Notes: generated from the sequence alone by a model not told the origin. Shown: positions 16,267 through 25,866, counted from the stretch's first letter. The stretch is 64,000 nucleotides of DNA from CANLBN01 sp050633525 (GCA_050633525.1 JBOEGR010000028.1:10297-74296); one strand, 5' to 3'. A program made the numbers and translations.

Positions 16267-18870
16267 ATGGGTGATTTGGCGCACGAAGTTTCCCCCGTCA
16301 GTATTGAAGATGAACTAAAACAATCCTATCTCGACTATGCAATGAGTGTCATTGTCGGTAGAGCACTACCTGATGTCCGCGATGGACTCAAGCCAGTGCA
16401 TCGACGTGTCTTGTTTGCGATGAGCGAACTCAATAACGATTGGAATAAACCCTATAAGAAGTCCGCTCGCGTCGTTGGTGACGTGATTGGTAAATATCAC
16501 CCGCATGGTGATTCTGCCGTCTATGACACTATTGTGCGGATGGCACAAGACTTTTCTTTACGCTATACCCTCGTTGATGGCCAAGGTAACTTTGGCTCAA
16601 TCGATGGTGATGGCGCTGCAGCTATGCGTTATACCGAAATACGCATGAAGAAATTAGCTCATGATTTATTGGCTGATTTAGACAAAGAAACGGTCGATTT
16701 TGTACCTAACTATGATGGTACAGAACAAATCCCTGATGTGATGCCAACTCGTGTTCCTAATCTTTTGATCAATGGCTCTTCTGGTATTGCCGTGGGTATG
16801 GCGACGAACATTCCTCCCCATAATCTGACAGAAGTCGTTAAGGGCTGTTTGGCTTTTATTGAGAATAACGATATTACCATCGATGAATTGATGGAGATTA
16901 TTCCAGGTCCTGATTTTCCAACTGGCGCTACCATCAATGGTCGTGCGGGTATTGTTCAAGCGTATCGCACTGGGCGAGGTCGAATCTACTTGCGCGCTAA
17001 AGCAGATATCGAGCGTGACGATAAAACCAATAAAGAAACGATTATTATTACGGAGATCCCTTACCAGTTAAATAAGAGCCGTTTAATTGAAAAAATTGCT
17101 GAGCTGGTAAAAGAGAAAAAAGTTGAAGGTATATCTGAGCTTCGTGATGAGTCCACTAAAGATATTCGTATTGTTATCGAATTGAAGCGTGGAGAGTTGG
17201 GTGAGGTTGTACTCAATAACTTATATGCACAAACTCAATTAGAAAGTGTGTTTGGTATTAATACGGTTGCGCTTGTTGATGGTCAGCCAAAAATATTAAA
17301 CCTAAAAGAGTTAATTGAATGTTTTGTTAGGCATCGTCGCGAGGTTGTTACGCGCCGAACCGTTTACTTATTAAGAAAAGCGCGTGAGCGTGGTCACATC
17401 TTAGAAGGATTAGCTGTTGCCATATCGAATATCGATGAGGTCATTGAGCTAATTCGAGGTTCAGCGAGTCCGGCTGAGGCTAGAAGTAAGTTGTTATCCA
17501 AAGGCTGGGCGGCAAGTTCAGTTTTAAAGTTTCTGGAACGAGCCGGTGACGATGCGTGTAGGCCAGAAGGCTTGGCTGAGGAATATGGTTTGCGTGATGA
17601 AAACTATTATTTGTCACCTGCGCAAGCGAAAGCTATTTTAGATCTTCAGTTGCATCGTTTAACGGGGATGGAATATGACAAGCTTTTAAATGAATACCAA
17701 GAAAAGTTAGAGCTTATTGCAGAGTTTCTAGAAATTCTAGAAAACCCTCAGCGTTTAATGACGGTTATTCGTGAAGAGCTTGAAGAGATTTTAAAAAATT
17801 ATGGCGATGAGCGTCGCACTGATATTCAAAGCTCTAAGCGTGATTTAACGATCGAGGATTTAATTACAGAAGAAGATCGTGTTGTGACCATTTCACATGG
17901 CGGTTATGCAAAAACTCAGCCGCTAAGTGATTATCAAGCACAGCGTCGTGGTGGAATGGGTAAAGCAGCAACTTCGGTAAAAGATGAAGATTTTGTCGAG
18001 CATTTATTGATCGCGAGTACTCACGATACAATTTTGTGTTTCACCAATGCGGGTAAAGTCTATTGGCTGAAAGTGTTTCAAATTCCTTTGGCTGGCCGGC
18101 AATCAAAAGGTCGCCCTATGGTGAACTTATTACCATTAGATAAAGACGAAAGAATTACCTCTATCTTGCCTGTTCGCGAGTACGACGATGATCATTTCAT
18201 CTTTATGTCTACATCCAATGGTACCGTTAAGAAAACACCATTGTCGCAATTTTCTCGCCCAAGAAGTGTGGGCTTAATCGCCTTAGACTTGGTTGAAGGT
18301 GATCATCTTGTGGGTACGGCAATTACAGAAGGCGAGTGTGATGTCATGCTGTTTTCTTCTGCGGGCAAGGCCGTGCGTTTTAATGAAACTGATATTCGCC
18401 CTATGGGTAGAACCTCTCGCGGTGTGCGAGGTATTCGCTTGGAAGAAGGGCAGTCTGTGATTTCAATGTTGATCCCGAAAGAGGAAGGCAAAGTATTAAC
18501 TGTCAGTGAAAACGGTTATGGAAAGCGCACTGTCGTTACCGAATACCCTACAAAAGGTCGTGGTGGTAAAGGTATGATTGCAATGCAATGCAGTGATCGT
18601 AATGGCTCTTTAGTAGGTGCCGTGCAAGTATTTGATGGCGATGAAATTATGTTGATTTCTGATCAAGGGACATTGGTTCGAACGCGTGTTGATGAAGTGT
18701 CATTGTCTGGGCGTAACACTCAAGGCGTTCGAGTGATTCGAGTGAAAACCGATGAGCATGTGATTGGTGTAGAACGAATCGAAGAGCCTGAAGAAATCGT
18801 AACAGAAGAAACGGCCGAGCTTGCTAATACAGAAGTTGATAATAGCTCAGATGCTGATAGTACCGAATAA
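16267..18870 (+). CDS. gyrA: DNA gyrase subunit A
   Basis: GyrA breaks and rejoins DNA in the A2B2 gyrase that introduces negative supercoils. The catalytic tyrosine is Tyr122 (AAMRYTEIR). The quinolone-resistance region keeps the sensitive residues Ser83 and Asp87 (HGDSAVYDTIVRMAQ), in the same numbering as E. coli. The C-terminal beta-pinwheel repeats are present, but the GyrA box at 559-565 reads QRRGGMG, with Met in place of the usual basic residue of QRRGGKG. The acidic C-terminal tail is typical. Length 867 is close to E. coli (875). It is followed by pheA after 86 bases; serC, often found here in pseudomonads, is absent. Confidence 0.98.
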   Translation: MGDLAHEVSPVSIEDELKQSYLDYAMSVIVGRALPDVRDGLKPVHRRVLFAMSELNNDWNKPYKKSARVVGDVIGKYHPHGDSAVYDTIVRMAQDFSLRYTLVDGQGNFGSIDGDGAAAMRYTEIRMKKLAHDLLADLDKETVDFVPNYDGTEQIPDVMPTRVPNLLINGSSGIAVGMATNIPPHNLTEVVKGCLAFIENNDITIDELMEIIPGPDFPTGATINGRAGIVQAYRTGRGRIYLRAKADIERDDKTNKETIIITEIPYQLNKSRLIEKIAELVKEKKVEGISELRDESTKDIRIVIELKRGELGEVVLNNLYAQTQLESVFGINTVALVDGQPKILNLKELIECFVRHRREVVTRRTVYLLRKARERGHILEGLAVAISNIDEVIELIRGSASPAEARSKLLSKGWAASSVLKFLERAGDDACRPEGLAEEYGLRDENYYLSPAQAKAILDLQLHRLTGMEYDKLLNEYQEKLELIAEFLEILENPQRLMTVIREELEEILKNYGDERRTDIQSSKRDLTIEDLITEEDRVVTISHGGYAKTQPLSDYQAQRRGGMGKAATSVKDEDFVEHLLIASTHDTILCFTNAGKVYWLKVFQIPLAGRQSKGRPMVNLLPLDKDERITSILPVREYDDDHFIFMSTSNGTVKKTPLSQFSRPRSVGLIALDLVEGDHLVGTAITEGECDVMLFSSAGKAVRFNETDIRPMGRTSRGVRGIRLEEGQSVISMLIPKEEGKVLTVSENGYGKRTVVTEYPTKGRGGKGMIAMQCSDRNGSLVGAVQVFDGDEIMLISDQGTLVRTRVDEVSLSGRNTQGVRVIRVKTDEHVIGVERIEEPEEIVTEETAELANTEVDNSSDADSTE

Positions 18871-18956
18871 AGGTCACTGAAAGGCTGGCGCGAGTAAAGT
18901 ATGCCCCTAATTTTCAAGGGCATAAAATAAGTTAAATAGGTAAATTAAGTTTCACT

Positions 18957-20057
18957 ATGTCGAACAAGAAAACCTTAAATGATCTGCGCAATGAGATTGA
19001 TTCAATTGATACTCAATTAGTCGAGTTGATAAGTGCTCGTGCTCGATGTGCCCAATCGGTTGCAGAGGTCAAAAAAGCCAGTAATGCCGATACCACTGTT
19101 TATTACCGGCCGGAACGCGAAGTTCAGGTCTTAAAAAAAGTGATGGAGATCAACCAAAAAAATGGCGGTCCTTTAACAAATGAAGAAATGGCCCGCTTGT
19201 TTCGAGAAGTGATGTCAGCTTGTTTGGCGCTCGAGCAACCGATCAAGGTTTCCTTTTTGGGGCCAGAAGGAACATTTACTCAGCAAGCAGTGACAAAACA
19301 TTTTGGTCATTCTGCAGTGCCTATGCCAATGAGCGCTATCGATGAAGTGTTTCGCGAGGTAGAGGCGGGCGCCGTTAATTATGGAGTTGTTCCTGTAGAA
19401 AACTCTACCGAGGGTGTTGTCACTCATACCTTGGATAGTTTTATTGATTCCAATATCCATATTTGCGGCGAAGTTGTATTGCGCATTCATCAGAACTTGT
19501 TGGTCTCTGATGTCACTAATGTCGATAAAATTTCTCGTATTTATTCTCATCCTCAAAGCTTGGCGCAATGCCGCAAGTGGCTTGATGCCAATTATCCTAA
19601 TGCAGAGCGGATCCCTGTTAGTAGTAATGCAGAAGCCGCAAAGCGTATTAAAGGAGAGTGGAGTTCTGCTGCTATTGCCGGTGTAACGGCTTCAGAATTG
19701 TATGATCTAAAGGTCTTGGCTGAAAAAATTGAAGACGAGCCCGATAACTCAACACGCTTTTTAGTTATTGGCACACAAAAAGTTCCGCCCAGTGGTGATG
19801 ATAAAACGTCATTGGTAGTGTCTGTTCGTAACAAGCCAGGTGCCTTGCACGACATTTTAGAGCCGTTTAGAAAATTGGGTGTTGATATGACACGATTACA
19901 GTCACGTCCTTCTCGGATCAGTGCTTGGAATTATATTTTCTTTATTGATATAAAAGGCCATAAAGATGATGAGTTGGTTCAAAAAGCCTTAACGGAAGTG
20001 GCAAATGCTTCTGCTGAATTGAAAATTTTGGGTTCTTATCCTGTAGGCGTTTTATAA
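18957..20057 (+). CDS. pheA: Bifunctional chorismate mutase / prephenate dehydratase (P-protein)
   Basis: This enzyme converts chorismate to prephenate and then to phenylpyruvate for phenylalanine synthesis. Domains in order: an AroQ-type chorismate mutase (residues about 5-90, LRNEIDSIDTQLVELISARARCAQSVAEVK), a prephenate dehydratase domain (VSFLGPEGTFTQQAV, VPVENSTEGVV, and catalytic TRF in DNSTRFLVIG), and a C-terminal ACT domain (KPGALHDILEPFRKLGVDMTRLQSRPSR) that binds phenylalanine for feedback inhibition. It is followed by tyrA after seven bases and then aroA, so the three likely form one operon. Length 366 is standard. Confidence 0.97.
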   Translation: MSNKKTLNDLRNEIDSIDTQLVELISARARCAQSVAEVKKASNADTTVYYRPEREVQVLKKVMEINQKNGGPLTNEEMARLFREVMSACLALEQPIKVSFLGPEGTFTQQAVTKHFGHSAVPMPMSAIDEVFREVEAGAVNYGVVPVENSTEGVVTHTLDSFIDSNIHICGEVVLRIHQNLLVSDVTNVDKISRIYSHPQSLAQCRKWLDANYPNAERIPVSSNAEAAKRIKGEWSSAAIAGVTASELYDLKVLAEKIEDEPDNSTRFLVIGTQKVPPSGDDKTSLVVSVRNKPGALHDILEPFRKLGVDMTRLQSRPSRISAWNYIFFIDIKGHKDDELVQKALTEVANASAELKILGSYPVGVL

Positions 20058-20064
20058 TTTTATT

Positions 20065-21021
20065 ATGAGTGACTCATCTCAAACAGATGCTGATTTTCCT
20101 GTGCCGCCCGCTAAATTAGTTGTTGTCGGCCTTGGTTTAATCGGTGGTAGTCTCGCTGCTGGTTTTAAGCAGGCAGCCAAAGATCATTCACTTAACCCCG
20201 CACAGAATCGAGAGGTTATTGCTGTTGTTCGCCGCCAGCAAACAGCGGATTACGCCCTTGCCAAGCATATTGTTGATCGCGCTTTTTTATCTTTAAATGA
20301 TATCGCTCCTGAATTAAAGCAGGGGGATATTGTTGTCATTGCTGTGCCTACTCTGAGTGTTGAACATGTTATTGCTGACGTAAAAAAGTTAGTCAATGAT
20401 AAAGTGACTATAACCGATGGCGCTAGTGTTAAAGGCAGTGTGCTTGATTCAATTAAATCTATTTATGGTTTTGTGCCGCCACAGTTTGTTTTGGGGCACC
20501 CTATAGCGGGCTCTGAAGAAAGTGGGGTGGAGGCGACTAACCCGAATTTATATCACAATCATAGAGTTATACTCACTCCGGTAGATGAAACAGGTCCTGA
20601 GCATATTGAGCGGGTCAGTGCACTATGGAAAACAGTTGGGGCAGAAGTATTGTCTATGCCGGTGGAAGAGCACGATGATGTGCTCGCTGCGACAAGTCAC
20701 CTGCCTCATGCAATAGCGTATTCCTTGGTTGATACTTTAGCGAATGATTCTGAAAATGAAAATATTTTTCGCTATGCGGCGGGAGGCTTTCGTGATTTTA
20801 CTCGTATTGCCAGTAGTGACCCGAAAATGTGGCATGATATTATGTGTGCCAATAGTGAGTCTGTTTTAGATGCGATTGATCTTTTTCAAAATAATTTAAA
20901 ACATTTGCGTCAAGCTATTGCAGATAAAGACAGTGACGCCTTACTTGATATATTTAGTCGAGCAAAAGCAGCCCGAGATCATTTTTCATCTTTAATTAAT
21001 AAAAAGCTAAATGAACAGTGA
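20065..21021 (+). CDS. tyrA: Prephenate dehydrogenase
   Basis: TyrA oxidatively decarboxylates prephenate (or arogenate) to the tyrosine precursor. The Rossmann motif VVGLGLIGGSLAAGF is near residues 20-35, followed by VIAVPTL, TDGASVKG and the catalytic region LGHPIAGSEESGVEA. SHLPHAIAYSL and GGFRDFTRIASSDPKMW complete the family signature. It lacks an N-terminal chorismate mutase domain. In Pseudomonas this domain is fused to AroA; here the two are separate genes 38 bases apart. The hisC aminotransferase that often sits between pheA and tyrA is missing. Confidence 0.95.
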   Translation: MSDSSQTDADFPVPPAKLVVVGLGLIGGSLAAGFKQAAKDHSLNPAQNREVIAVVRRQQTADYALAKHIVDRAFLSLNDIAPELKQGDIVVIAVPTLSVEHVIADVKKLVNDKVTITDGASVKGSVLDSIKSIYGFVPPQFVLGHPIAGSEESGVEATNPNLYHNHRVILTPVDETGPEHIERVSALWKTVGAEVLSMPVEEHDDVLAATSHLPHAIAYSLVDTLANDSENENIFRYAAGGFRDFTRIASSDPKMWHDIMCANSESVLDAIDLFQNNLKHLRQAIADKDSDALLDIFSRAKAARDHFSSLINKKLNEQ

Positions 21022-21059
21022 TTTAGCTTTCCAACTTCATTGATATAATTAACCTATAC

Positions 21060-22457
21060 ATGTCTACTCAAAAGCCTTCTGATCGATCAGCAGATCAACA
21101 TAAACCATCTCAACTTATTCGATATAGTGTGAACCCCGGCGGTAAAGTCTCGGGCTCTATTCGTGTTCCTGGCGATAAATCAATATCCCATCGTTCTATA
21201 ATGCTAGGTTCTATTGCGAATGGAACGACAAAGGTCTCGGGGTTTTTAGAAGGAGAAGATGCGCTGGCGACTCTTCAAGCATTTAAAGATATGGGGGTTG
21301 AGATTGATGGACCTATTGCCGGTAGTGTCACAATAAAGGGGCGTGGCTTACACGGTTTACAAAAGCCCGATGATTCTCTCGATGTGGGCAATGCAGGAAC
21401 AGCGATGCGTTTGCTTGCCGGTTTAATGGCGGGACAAGACTTTTCTGTCACCTTGACTGGTGATGCTTCTTTGTCAAAGCGCCCAATGAATCGTGTTGCA
21501 AACCCTTTACGGGAGATGGGCGTTCAAGTTCAAACAGCAGCTGAAGGCCGTCCTCCGATTACCATTAACGGAGGTGTGAATCGAGGTGAAGCAGAGTCGA
21601 GGCCTCAAGCTATTCATTACGATATGCCGATGGCCAGTGCGCAAGTAAAGTCTTGTGTGTTGCTAGCGGGGTTATATGCTAAAGGGCAGACCTCCGTCAC
21701 GGAGCCAGCACCGACCCGTGATCACACCGAGCGTATGTTGCGCGGTTTTGGTTATAAAGTGCGAACAGAGGGTTTTGACAACGGCAGCAGTAAAGTCTCT
21801 CTTGAGGGTGGTGGTAGTTTATCCGCTATTGATATCGATGTACCCGCAGATATCTCTTCGGCTGCCTTTTATATGGTGGCGGCATCCATTGCCCCAGATT
21901 CGGATATTATCTTGGAGCATGTTGGTATTAACCCAACGCGAGATGGCATTATCGCAATTTTAAAGTTGATGGGCGCTGATATTAGCCTTCAAAACGAAAG
22001 GGAAGTTGGTGGTGAGCCGGTAGCTGATATCCGAGTTCGATACGCGCCTCTAAAAGGAATTGAGATCCCTGAAGAATTAGTTCCTCTCGCTATTGATGAG
22101 TTCCCTGTTTTATTTGTTGCTGCGGCATGCGCCGAAGGCACTACAGTGTTAACCGGTGCCGAAGAGCTTCGAGTGAAGGAAAGTGACCGTATTCAAGTGA
22201 TGGCTGATGGTTTGTTGTCTTTAGGGGTTAATGCGAAGCCAACACCTGACGGTATGATTATTGAAGGTGGATCTATCAGCGGCGGTGAGGTAGAAACGCA
22301 TGATGATCACCGAATTGCAATGTCATTTACGATGGCGGCTTTGAGGGCGACGGGGTCTGTTGTTATTAATAATTGTGCCCATGTGGCGACCTCTTTTCCT
22401 AAGTTTGTAGACATTGCCAAACGCGCTGGAATAAGCATAGAAGAACAAGTTGTTTAG
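21060..22457 (+). CDS. aroA: 3-phosphoshikimate 1-carboxyvinyltransferase (EPSP synthase)
   Basis: AroA transfers the enolpyruvyl group of PEP to shikimate-3-phosphate. The PEP/substrate motifs are clear: VPGDKSISHRSIMLGSIANG, LSKRPMNRVANPLREMG, LRVKESDRI and DDHRIAMSF. Overall the sequence resembles the class II group, for example LEGEDALATLQAF, MASAQVKSCVLLAG and EPAPTRDHTERML. The residue that matches the glyphosate-determining glycine of class I enzymes is Gly113 in GNAGTAMR, whereas tolerant class II enzymes have Ala there. The first 25 residues are an extension rich in Ser, Asp and Gln. It ends the pheA-tyrA-aroA group. Confidence 0.96.
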   Translation: MSTQKPSDRSADQHKPSQLIRYSVNPGGKVSGSIRVPGDKSISHRSIMLGSIANGTTKVSGFLEGEDALATLQAFKDMGVEIDGPIAGSVTIKGRGLHGLQKPDDSLDVGNAGTAMRLLAGLMAGQDFSVTLTGDASLSKRPMNRVANPLREMGVQVQTAAEGRPPITINGGVNRGEAESRPQAIHYDMPMASAQVKSCVLLAGLYAKGQTSVTEPAPTRDHTERMLRGFGYKVRTEGFDNGSSKVSLEGGGSLSAIDIDVPADISSAAFYMVAASIAPDSDIILEHVGINPTRDGIIAILKLMGADISLQNEREVGGEPVADIRVRYAPLKGIEIPEELVPLAIDEFPVLFVAAACAEGTTVLTGAEELRVKESDRIQVMADGLLSLGVNAKPTPDGMIIEGGSISGGEVETHDDHRIAMSFTMAALRATGSVVINNCAHVATSFPKFVDIAKRAGISIEEQVV

Positions 22458-22522
22458 CATTTTCAATACATTTCATTATAATGCCGTCCGCGATGGTATT
22501 CCCTATGCCCCTTAATCTGGCT

Positions 22523-22562
22523 TTTGCCGCATGGTTTTTAGCTTAAACCAAACGGCAGGCTT
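22523..22562 (+). terminator. Possible terminator hairpin between aroA and cysD
   Basis: Two stacked 5-bp helices (TGCCG with CGGCA, GGTTT with AAACC) separated by a three-base internal loop, apical loop of seven bases, followed by GGCTTTAATT. Weak T-run, so uncertain. Confidence 0.35.
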
Positions 22563-22580
22563 TAATTAATCACTTACAAG

Positions 22581-23507
22581 ATGAACACTAGTAGCATGAA
22601 TCAAGATTATTCTTTGACCCACCTTAAACAGTTAGAGGCGGAAAGTATTCATATTATCCGTGAAGTCGCTGCCGAATTCGATAATCCGGTCATGCTTTAC
22701 TCTATTGGTAAAGACTCAGCTGTCATGTTGCATTTAGCGATGAAAGCGTTTGCTCCGGGTAAATTACCTTTTCCTCTTTTACACGTCGATACCACGTGGA
22801 AATTTAAAGAGATGATTAAATTCCGTGATGGCTATGTCAAAGAGCTAGGTCTGGACTTGATCGTTCACACCAATCAAGAAGGTGTCGATATGGGAGTTGG
22901 CCCATTTACTCATGGTAGCTCTAAGCATACTGATATTATGAAGACTCAAGCTTTAAAGCAGGCTTTGGATAAGCATGGTTTTGATGCTGCTTTCGGTGGC
23001 GCACGACGCGATGAAGAAAAATCACGTGCAAAAGAGCGTGTATATTCTTTCCGTGATAAAAACCATCGTTGGGACCCCAAAAACCAACGCCCAGAGTTAT
23101 GGAGTATTTATAACGGCCGCATAGATAAGGGTGAAAGCATTCGAGTATTTCCTTTGTCAAATTGGACGGAGTTAGATATTTGGCAATATATCCACCTTGA
23201 AGAAATTCCTATTGTGCCACTTTACAAAGCGGCTAAAAGGCCAGTAGTAGAAAAAGACGGCATGTTAATTATGGTTGATGATGACCGTATGCCTATTACT
23301 GAAGAAGATAAAGTTGAAGAGAAGATGGTTCGTTTCCGCACGCTAGGCTGCTACCCATTAACCGGTGCTGTTGAATCAGAAGCAACAACGCTGCCTGAAA
23401 TTATTCAGGAAATGTTATTAACAACGACATCAGAACGCCAAGGTCGTGCGATTGATCACGACAGTTCTGGTTCGATGGAAAAGAAAAAGCAAGAGGGTTA
23501 CTTTTAA
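22581..23507 (+). CDS. cysD: Sulfate adenylyltransferase subunit 2
   Basis: CysD forms adenosine-5'-phosphosulfate from ATP and sulfate, driven by GTP hydrolysis in its partner CysN. The PP-loop motif MLYSIGKDSAVMLHLAMKAF is at residues about 38-57, and FGGARRDEEKSRAKERVYSFRD and WDPKNQRPELWSIYNGR are diagnostic. Length 308 is standard. Two in-frame ATGs (22581, 22596) are possible starts; neither has a strong ribosome binding site. Its stop codon overlaps the cysN start codon by one base, so the pair is translationally coupled. Confidence 0.96.
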   Translation: MNTSSMNQDYSLTHLKQLEAESIHIIREVAAEFDNPVMLYSIGKDSAVMLHLAMKAFAPGKLPFPLLHVDTTWKFKEMIKFRDGYVKELGLDLIVHTNQEGVDMGVGPFTHGSSKHTDIMKTQALKQALDKHGFDAAFGGARRDEEKSRAKERVYSFRDKNHRWDPKNQRPELWSIYNGRIDKGESIRVFPLSNWTELDIWQYIHLEEIPIVPLYKAAKRPVVEKDGMLIMVDDDRMPITEEDKVEEKMVRFRTLGCYPLTGAVESEATTLPEIIQEMLLTTTSERQGRAIDHDSSGSMEKKKQEGYF

Positions 23508-24958
23508 TGTCACACCAATCAGATTTAATCGCTGAAGATATTGATGCTTATCTTGCACAGCACGAACAAAAAGAATTGCTGCGTTTTTTGACTTGCGGCA
23601 GTGTAGATGATGGTAAGAGTACCTTAATTGGTCGCTTACTCCATGACACAAAAATGATCTATGAAGATCAGCTGGCCTCTATTGAATCCGATTCTACTAA
23701 ACACGGGACAACTGGCGAGAAAATTGACCTAGCTTTATTAGTTGATGGTTTACAGGCGGAGCGCGAGCAGGGTATTACGATTGACGTGGCCTACCGCTAT
23801 TTTTCGACCGCTAAGCGTAAGTTTATTATTGCTGATACGCCTGGGCATGAGCAATATACGCGTAACATGGCGACGGGTGCCTCTACCTGTGACTTGGCAG
23901 TCATTTTGATTGATGCTCGCTATGGTGTGCAAACGCAAACTCGACGTCATAGCTATATTGCGTCTCTTTTGGGTATTAAGCATATTGTTGTTGCTGTGAA
24001 TAAAATGGATTTATTAGATTTTAGCGAAGAAAAATTTAATGGGATCAAAGATGATTATTTGGCCTTTGCTGAAAAAATTGGTTTAGATAAAGATATTTAT
24101 TTTGTTCCTATGTCTGCATTAGATGGTGATAATGTGGTAAATGCGAGTGAGCATACGCCATGGTATACAACACCAAAGTACAGTGGCCAAACATTAATGG
24201 ATATTTTGGAGCATGTTTCGATTGCTGCGGATAAAAATGTCGAAAACTTTCGTTTTCCAGTTCAGTATGTCAATCGCCCTAATCTAGATTTTAGAGGTTT
24301 TTGTGGAACCATCGCTTCTGGTGTTGTGAAAGTAGGCGATGCTGTTCGTGTTTTGCCTTCATCGAAAACCAGTAAGGTGAAGAGTATCGTGACCTATGAT
24401 GGTGACTTAGATTTGGCTTTTGTTGATCAGGCTGTGACTCTGACTTTAGAAGATGAAATCGATGTGAGCCGTGGCGATATGATCGTTCACGCCGATGCAG
24501 AGGTTCAAGCGACTAACCACTTACAGGCTCATGTCGTATGGATGTCCGACCTTGTATTAGAGCCAGGCAAGCAGTTCTTTTTTAAATTTTCTAGTAAGCT
24601 AACAACAGGTTACATTGAAAAATTAAATCATAGGATTGACGTCAATACCCAAGAGCAAATAGCTATTCAGCGTGTGGTGCTGAATGATATTGCTTTTGTT
24701 GATGTTGCTTTAAGCCAGCCCGTGGTAGTGGATCGATATGATAGCAATAGAACGACGGGTGCGTTTATCGTTGTTGATCGTTTGACCAATATTACAGTGG
24801 GTGCTGGTATGGTATCCAATGTATTGGATTCATTGGATCAAAAGCTAGATACAGGTGCCTTTGCGACAGATTTTGCTGAGTTAATTAAACAGCATTTTCC
24901 TGATAAATCGCCTGATGAGGTAGCCGGCCTTGTTAAAAAGTTTACGCAGTATCTATAA
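23507..24958 (+). CDS. cysN: Sulfate adenylyltransferase subunit 1 (GTPase)
   Basis: CysN is an EF-Tu-like GTPase that energises APS formation by CysD. G motifs are visible: GSVDDGKSTLIGRLLHD (G1), DTPGHEQYTRNMATGAS (G3), NKMDL (G4), then beta-barrel domains 2 and 3 (YVNRPNLDFRGFCGTIASG and onward). At 483 residues it ends after domain 3, so it is not the CysNC fusion with APS kinase found in pseudomonads; a separate cysC must exist elsewhere if PAPS is made. A strong terminator follows. Confidence 0.96.
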   Translation: MSHQSDLIAEDIDAYLAQHEQKELLRFLTCGSVDDGKSTLIGRLLHDTKMIYEDQLASIESDSTKHGTTGEKIDLALLVDGLQAEREQGITIDVAYRYFSTAKRKFIIADTPGHEQYTRNMATGASTCDLAVILIDARYGVQTQTRRHSYIASLLGIKHIVVAVNKMDLLDFSEEKFNGIKDDYLAFAEKIGLDKDIYFVPMSALDGDNVVNASEHTPWYTTPKYSGQTLMDILEHVSIAADKNVENFRFPVQYVNRPNLDFRGFCGTIASGVVKVGDAVRVLPSSKTSKVKSIVTYDGDLDLAFVDQAVTLTLEDEIDVSRGDMIVHADAEVQATNHLQAHVVWMSDLVLEPGKQFFFKFSSKLTTGYIEKLNHRIDVNTQEQIAIQRVVLNDIAFVDVALSQPVVVDRYDSNRTTGAFIVVDRLTNITVGAGMVSNVLDSLDQKLDTGAFATDFAELIKQHFPDKSPDEVAGLVKKFTQYL

Positions 24959-24987
24959 GAAACCATAAGTTTGTAAGTTGTAAAAAT

Positions 24988-25018
24988 TCGATCTTTTTCA
25001 TAAAGATCGAGTTTTTTA
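24988..25018 (+). terminator. Rho-independent terminator after cysN
   Basis: Perfect 9-bp stem (TCGATCTTT 24988-24996 with AAAGATCGA 25002-25010), five-base loop, then GTTTTTTAG. The rest of the 282-base gap before comEA shows only AT-rich sequence. Confidence 0.9.
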
Positions 25019-25240
25019 GTTTTAACGCTTTGAGATTTAGTGTTCGATCTTGTTGTAAGACATCTCTTGCAGCATTTTCAGTTATTGTCGCCTATTTATT
25101 TTGTGTGCTTATATTATGATTACCTTGCTTTTGTAGCTTTTGTAATTAAGCAACAAAGCACAGCATGGACGCTGGTTAGAGAAGTGGAGGTCATCATATG
25201 ATCTGCGTCTTTTTAAATATCATTACATGGAGGTTTTCTT

Positions 25241-25579
25241 ATGAAAACAACACAATCTTATTTTCCTGTTCGCTCGTTAATTCCGACACTTTTTTGCTTT
25301 GCATTAGCATTGCCGATCGTCGGATTTTCTTCATCTAGTTTGGCTGCGGAACCCATATCGGTCGCTGCCTTAGCACAAAAAGTAGAGGTGGTTAGTATTA
25401 ATACTGCTAGCGCGGAAGCGATTGCTGAAGCTATGCGTGGAGTTGGCTTCAAAAAGGCGCAGGCTATTGTAGAGTGGCGTAAAAAGAATGGAAAATTCAC
25501 TTCGTTTGAGCAGTTGTTAGAGATTAAGGGCATTGGTGAAAAAACCTTAGCCGCTAACAAGAAGCGTATTAAATTGTAG
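25241..25579 (+). CDS. ComEA-family helix-hairpin-helix DNA-binding protein
   Basis: A signal peptide (LIPTLFCFALALPIVGFSSSSLAA, residues about 13-36) is followed by a short linker and a helix-hairpin-helix domain: SINTASAEAIAEAMRGVGFKKAQAIVEWRKKNGKFTSFEQLLEIKGIGEKTL. ComEA proteins bind double-stranded DNA in the periplasm and ratchet it inward during natural transformation. Small ComEA-like proteins occur in many species not shown to be competent, so uptake cannot be assumed. GGAGG lies about nine bases upstream of the ATG. It is a single gene bounded by terminators on both sides. Confidence 0.9.
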   Translation: MKTTQSYFPVRSLIPTLFCFALALPIVGFSSSSLAAEPISVAALAQKVEVVSINTASAEAIAEAMRGVGFKKAQAIVEWRKKNGKFTSFEQLLEIKGIGEKTLAANKKRIKL

Positions 25580-25603
25580 GTTTTAATTTCTACATTATGT
25601 TTT

Positions 25604-25630
25604 AAAGGGGCTTTTTAGCCCCTTTATTAG
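25604..25630 (+). terminator. Rho-independent terminator after comEA
   Basis: Perfect 9-bp stem (AAAGGGGCT 25604-25612 with AGCCCCTTT 25617-25625), four-T loop, then ATTAG. The A-tract and T-tract suit termination in both directions. Confidence 0.85.
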
Positions 25631-25866
25631 TAGCGCCTATTGAGCAGCCTTTTTGTAGGGCTCATTCCTTAAAGAATTTTAGAGCAATGTGAGGTCTTTC
25701 TGATATTGAGTGGTCAATGCAAGAGATTTACACTTTGTGTTATTGGTATTAGTGTTGTTGGCACTGCTATTATTGTACTAAAAGCCGTCTTTATACCCGC
25801 TCCTCTATGAGGTATTATTCAAAGCATTATCGTAAACGACCATTTATAGCGAATTAGGATACCCCG

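Noticed and set aside
18901..18923. Terminator after gyrA (ATGCCC/GGGCAT)
   Set aside because: Six-base stem with no following T-run; likely read-through into pheA.
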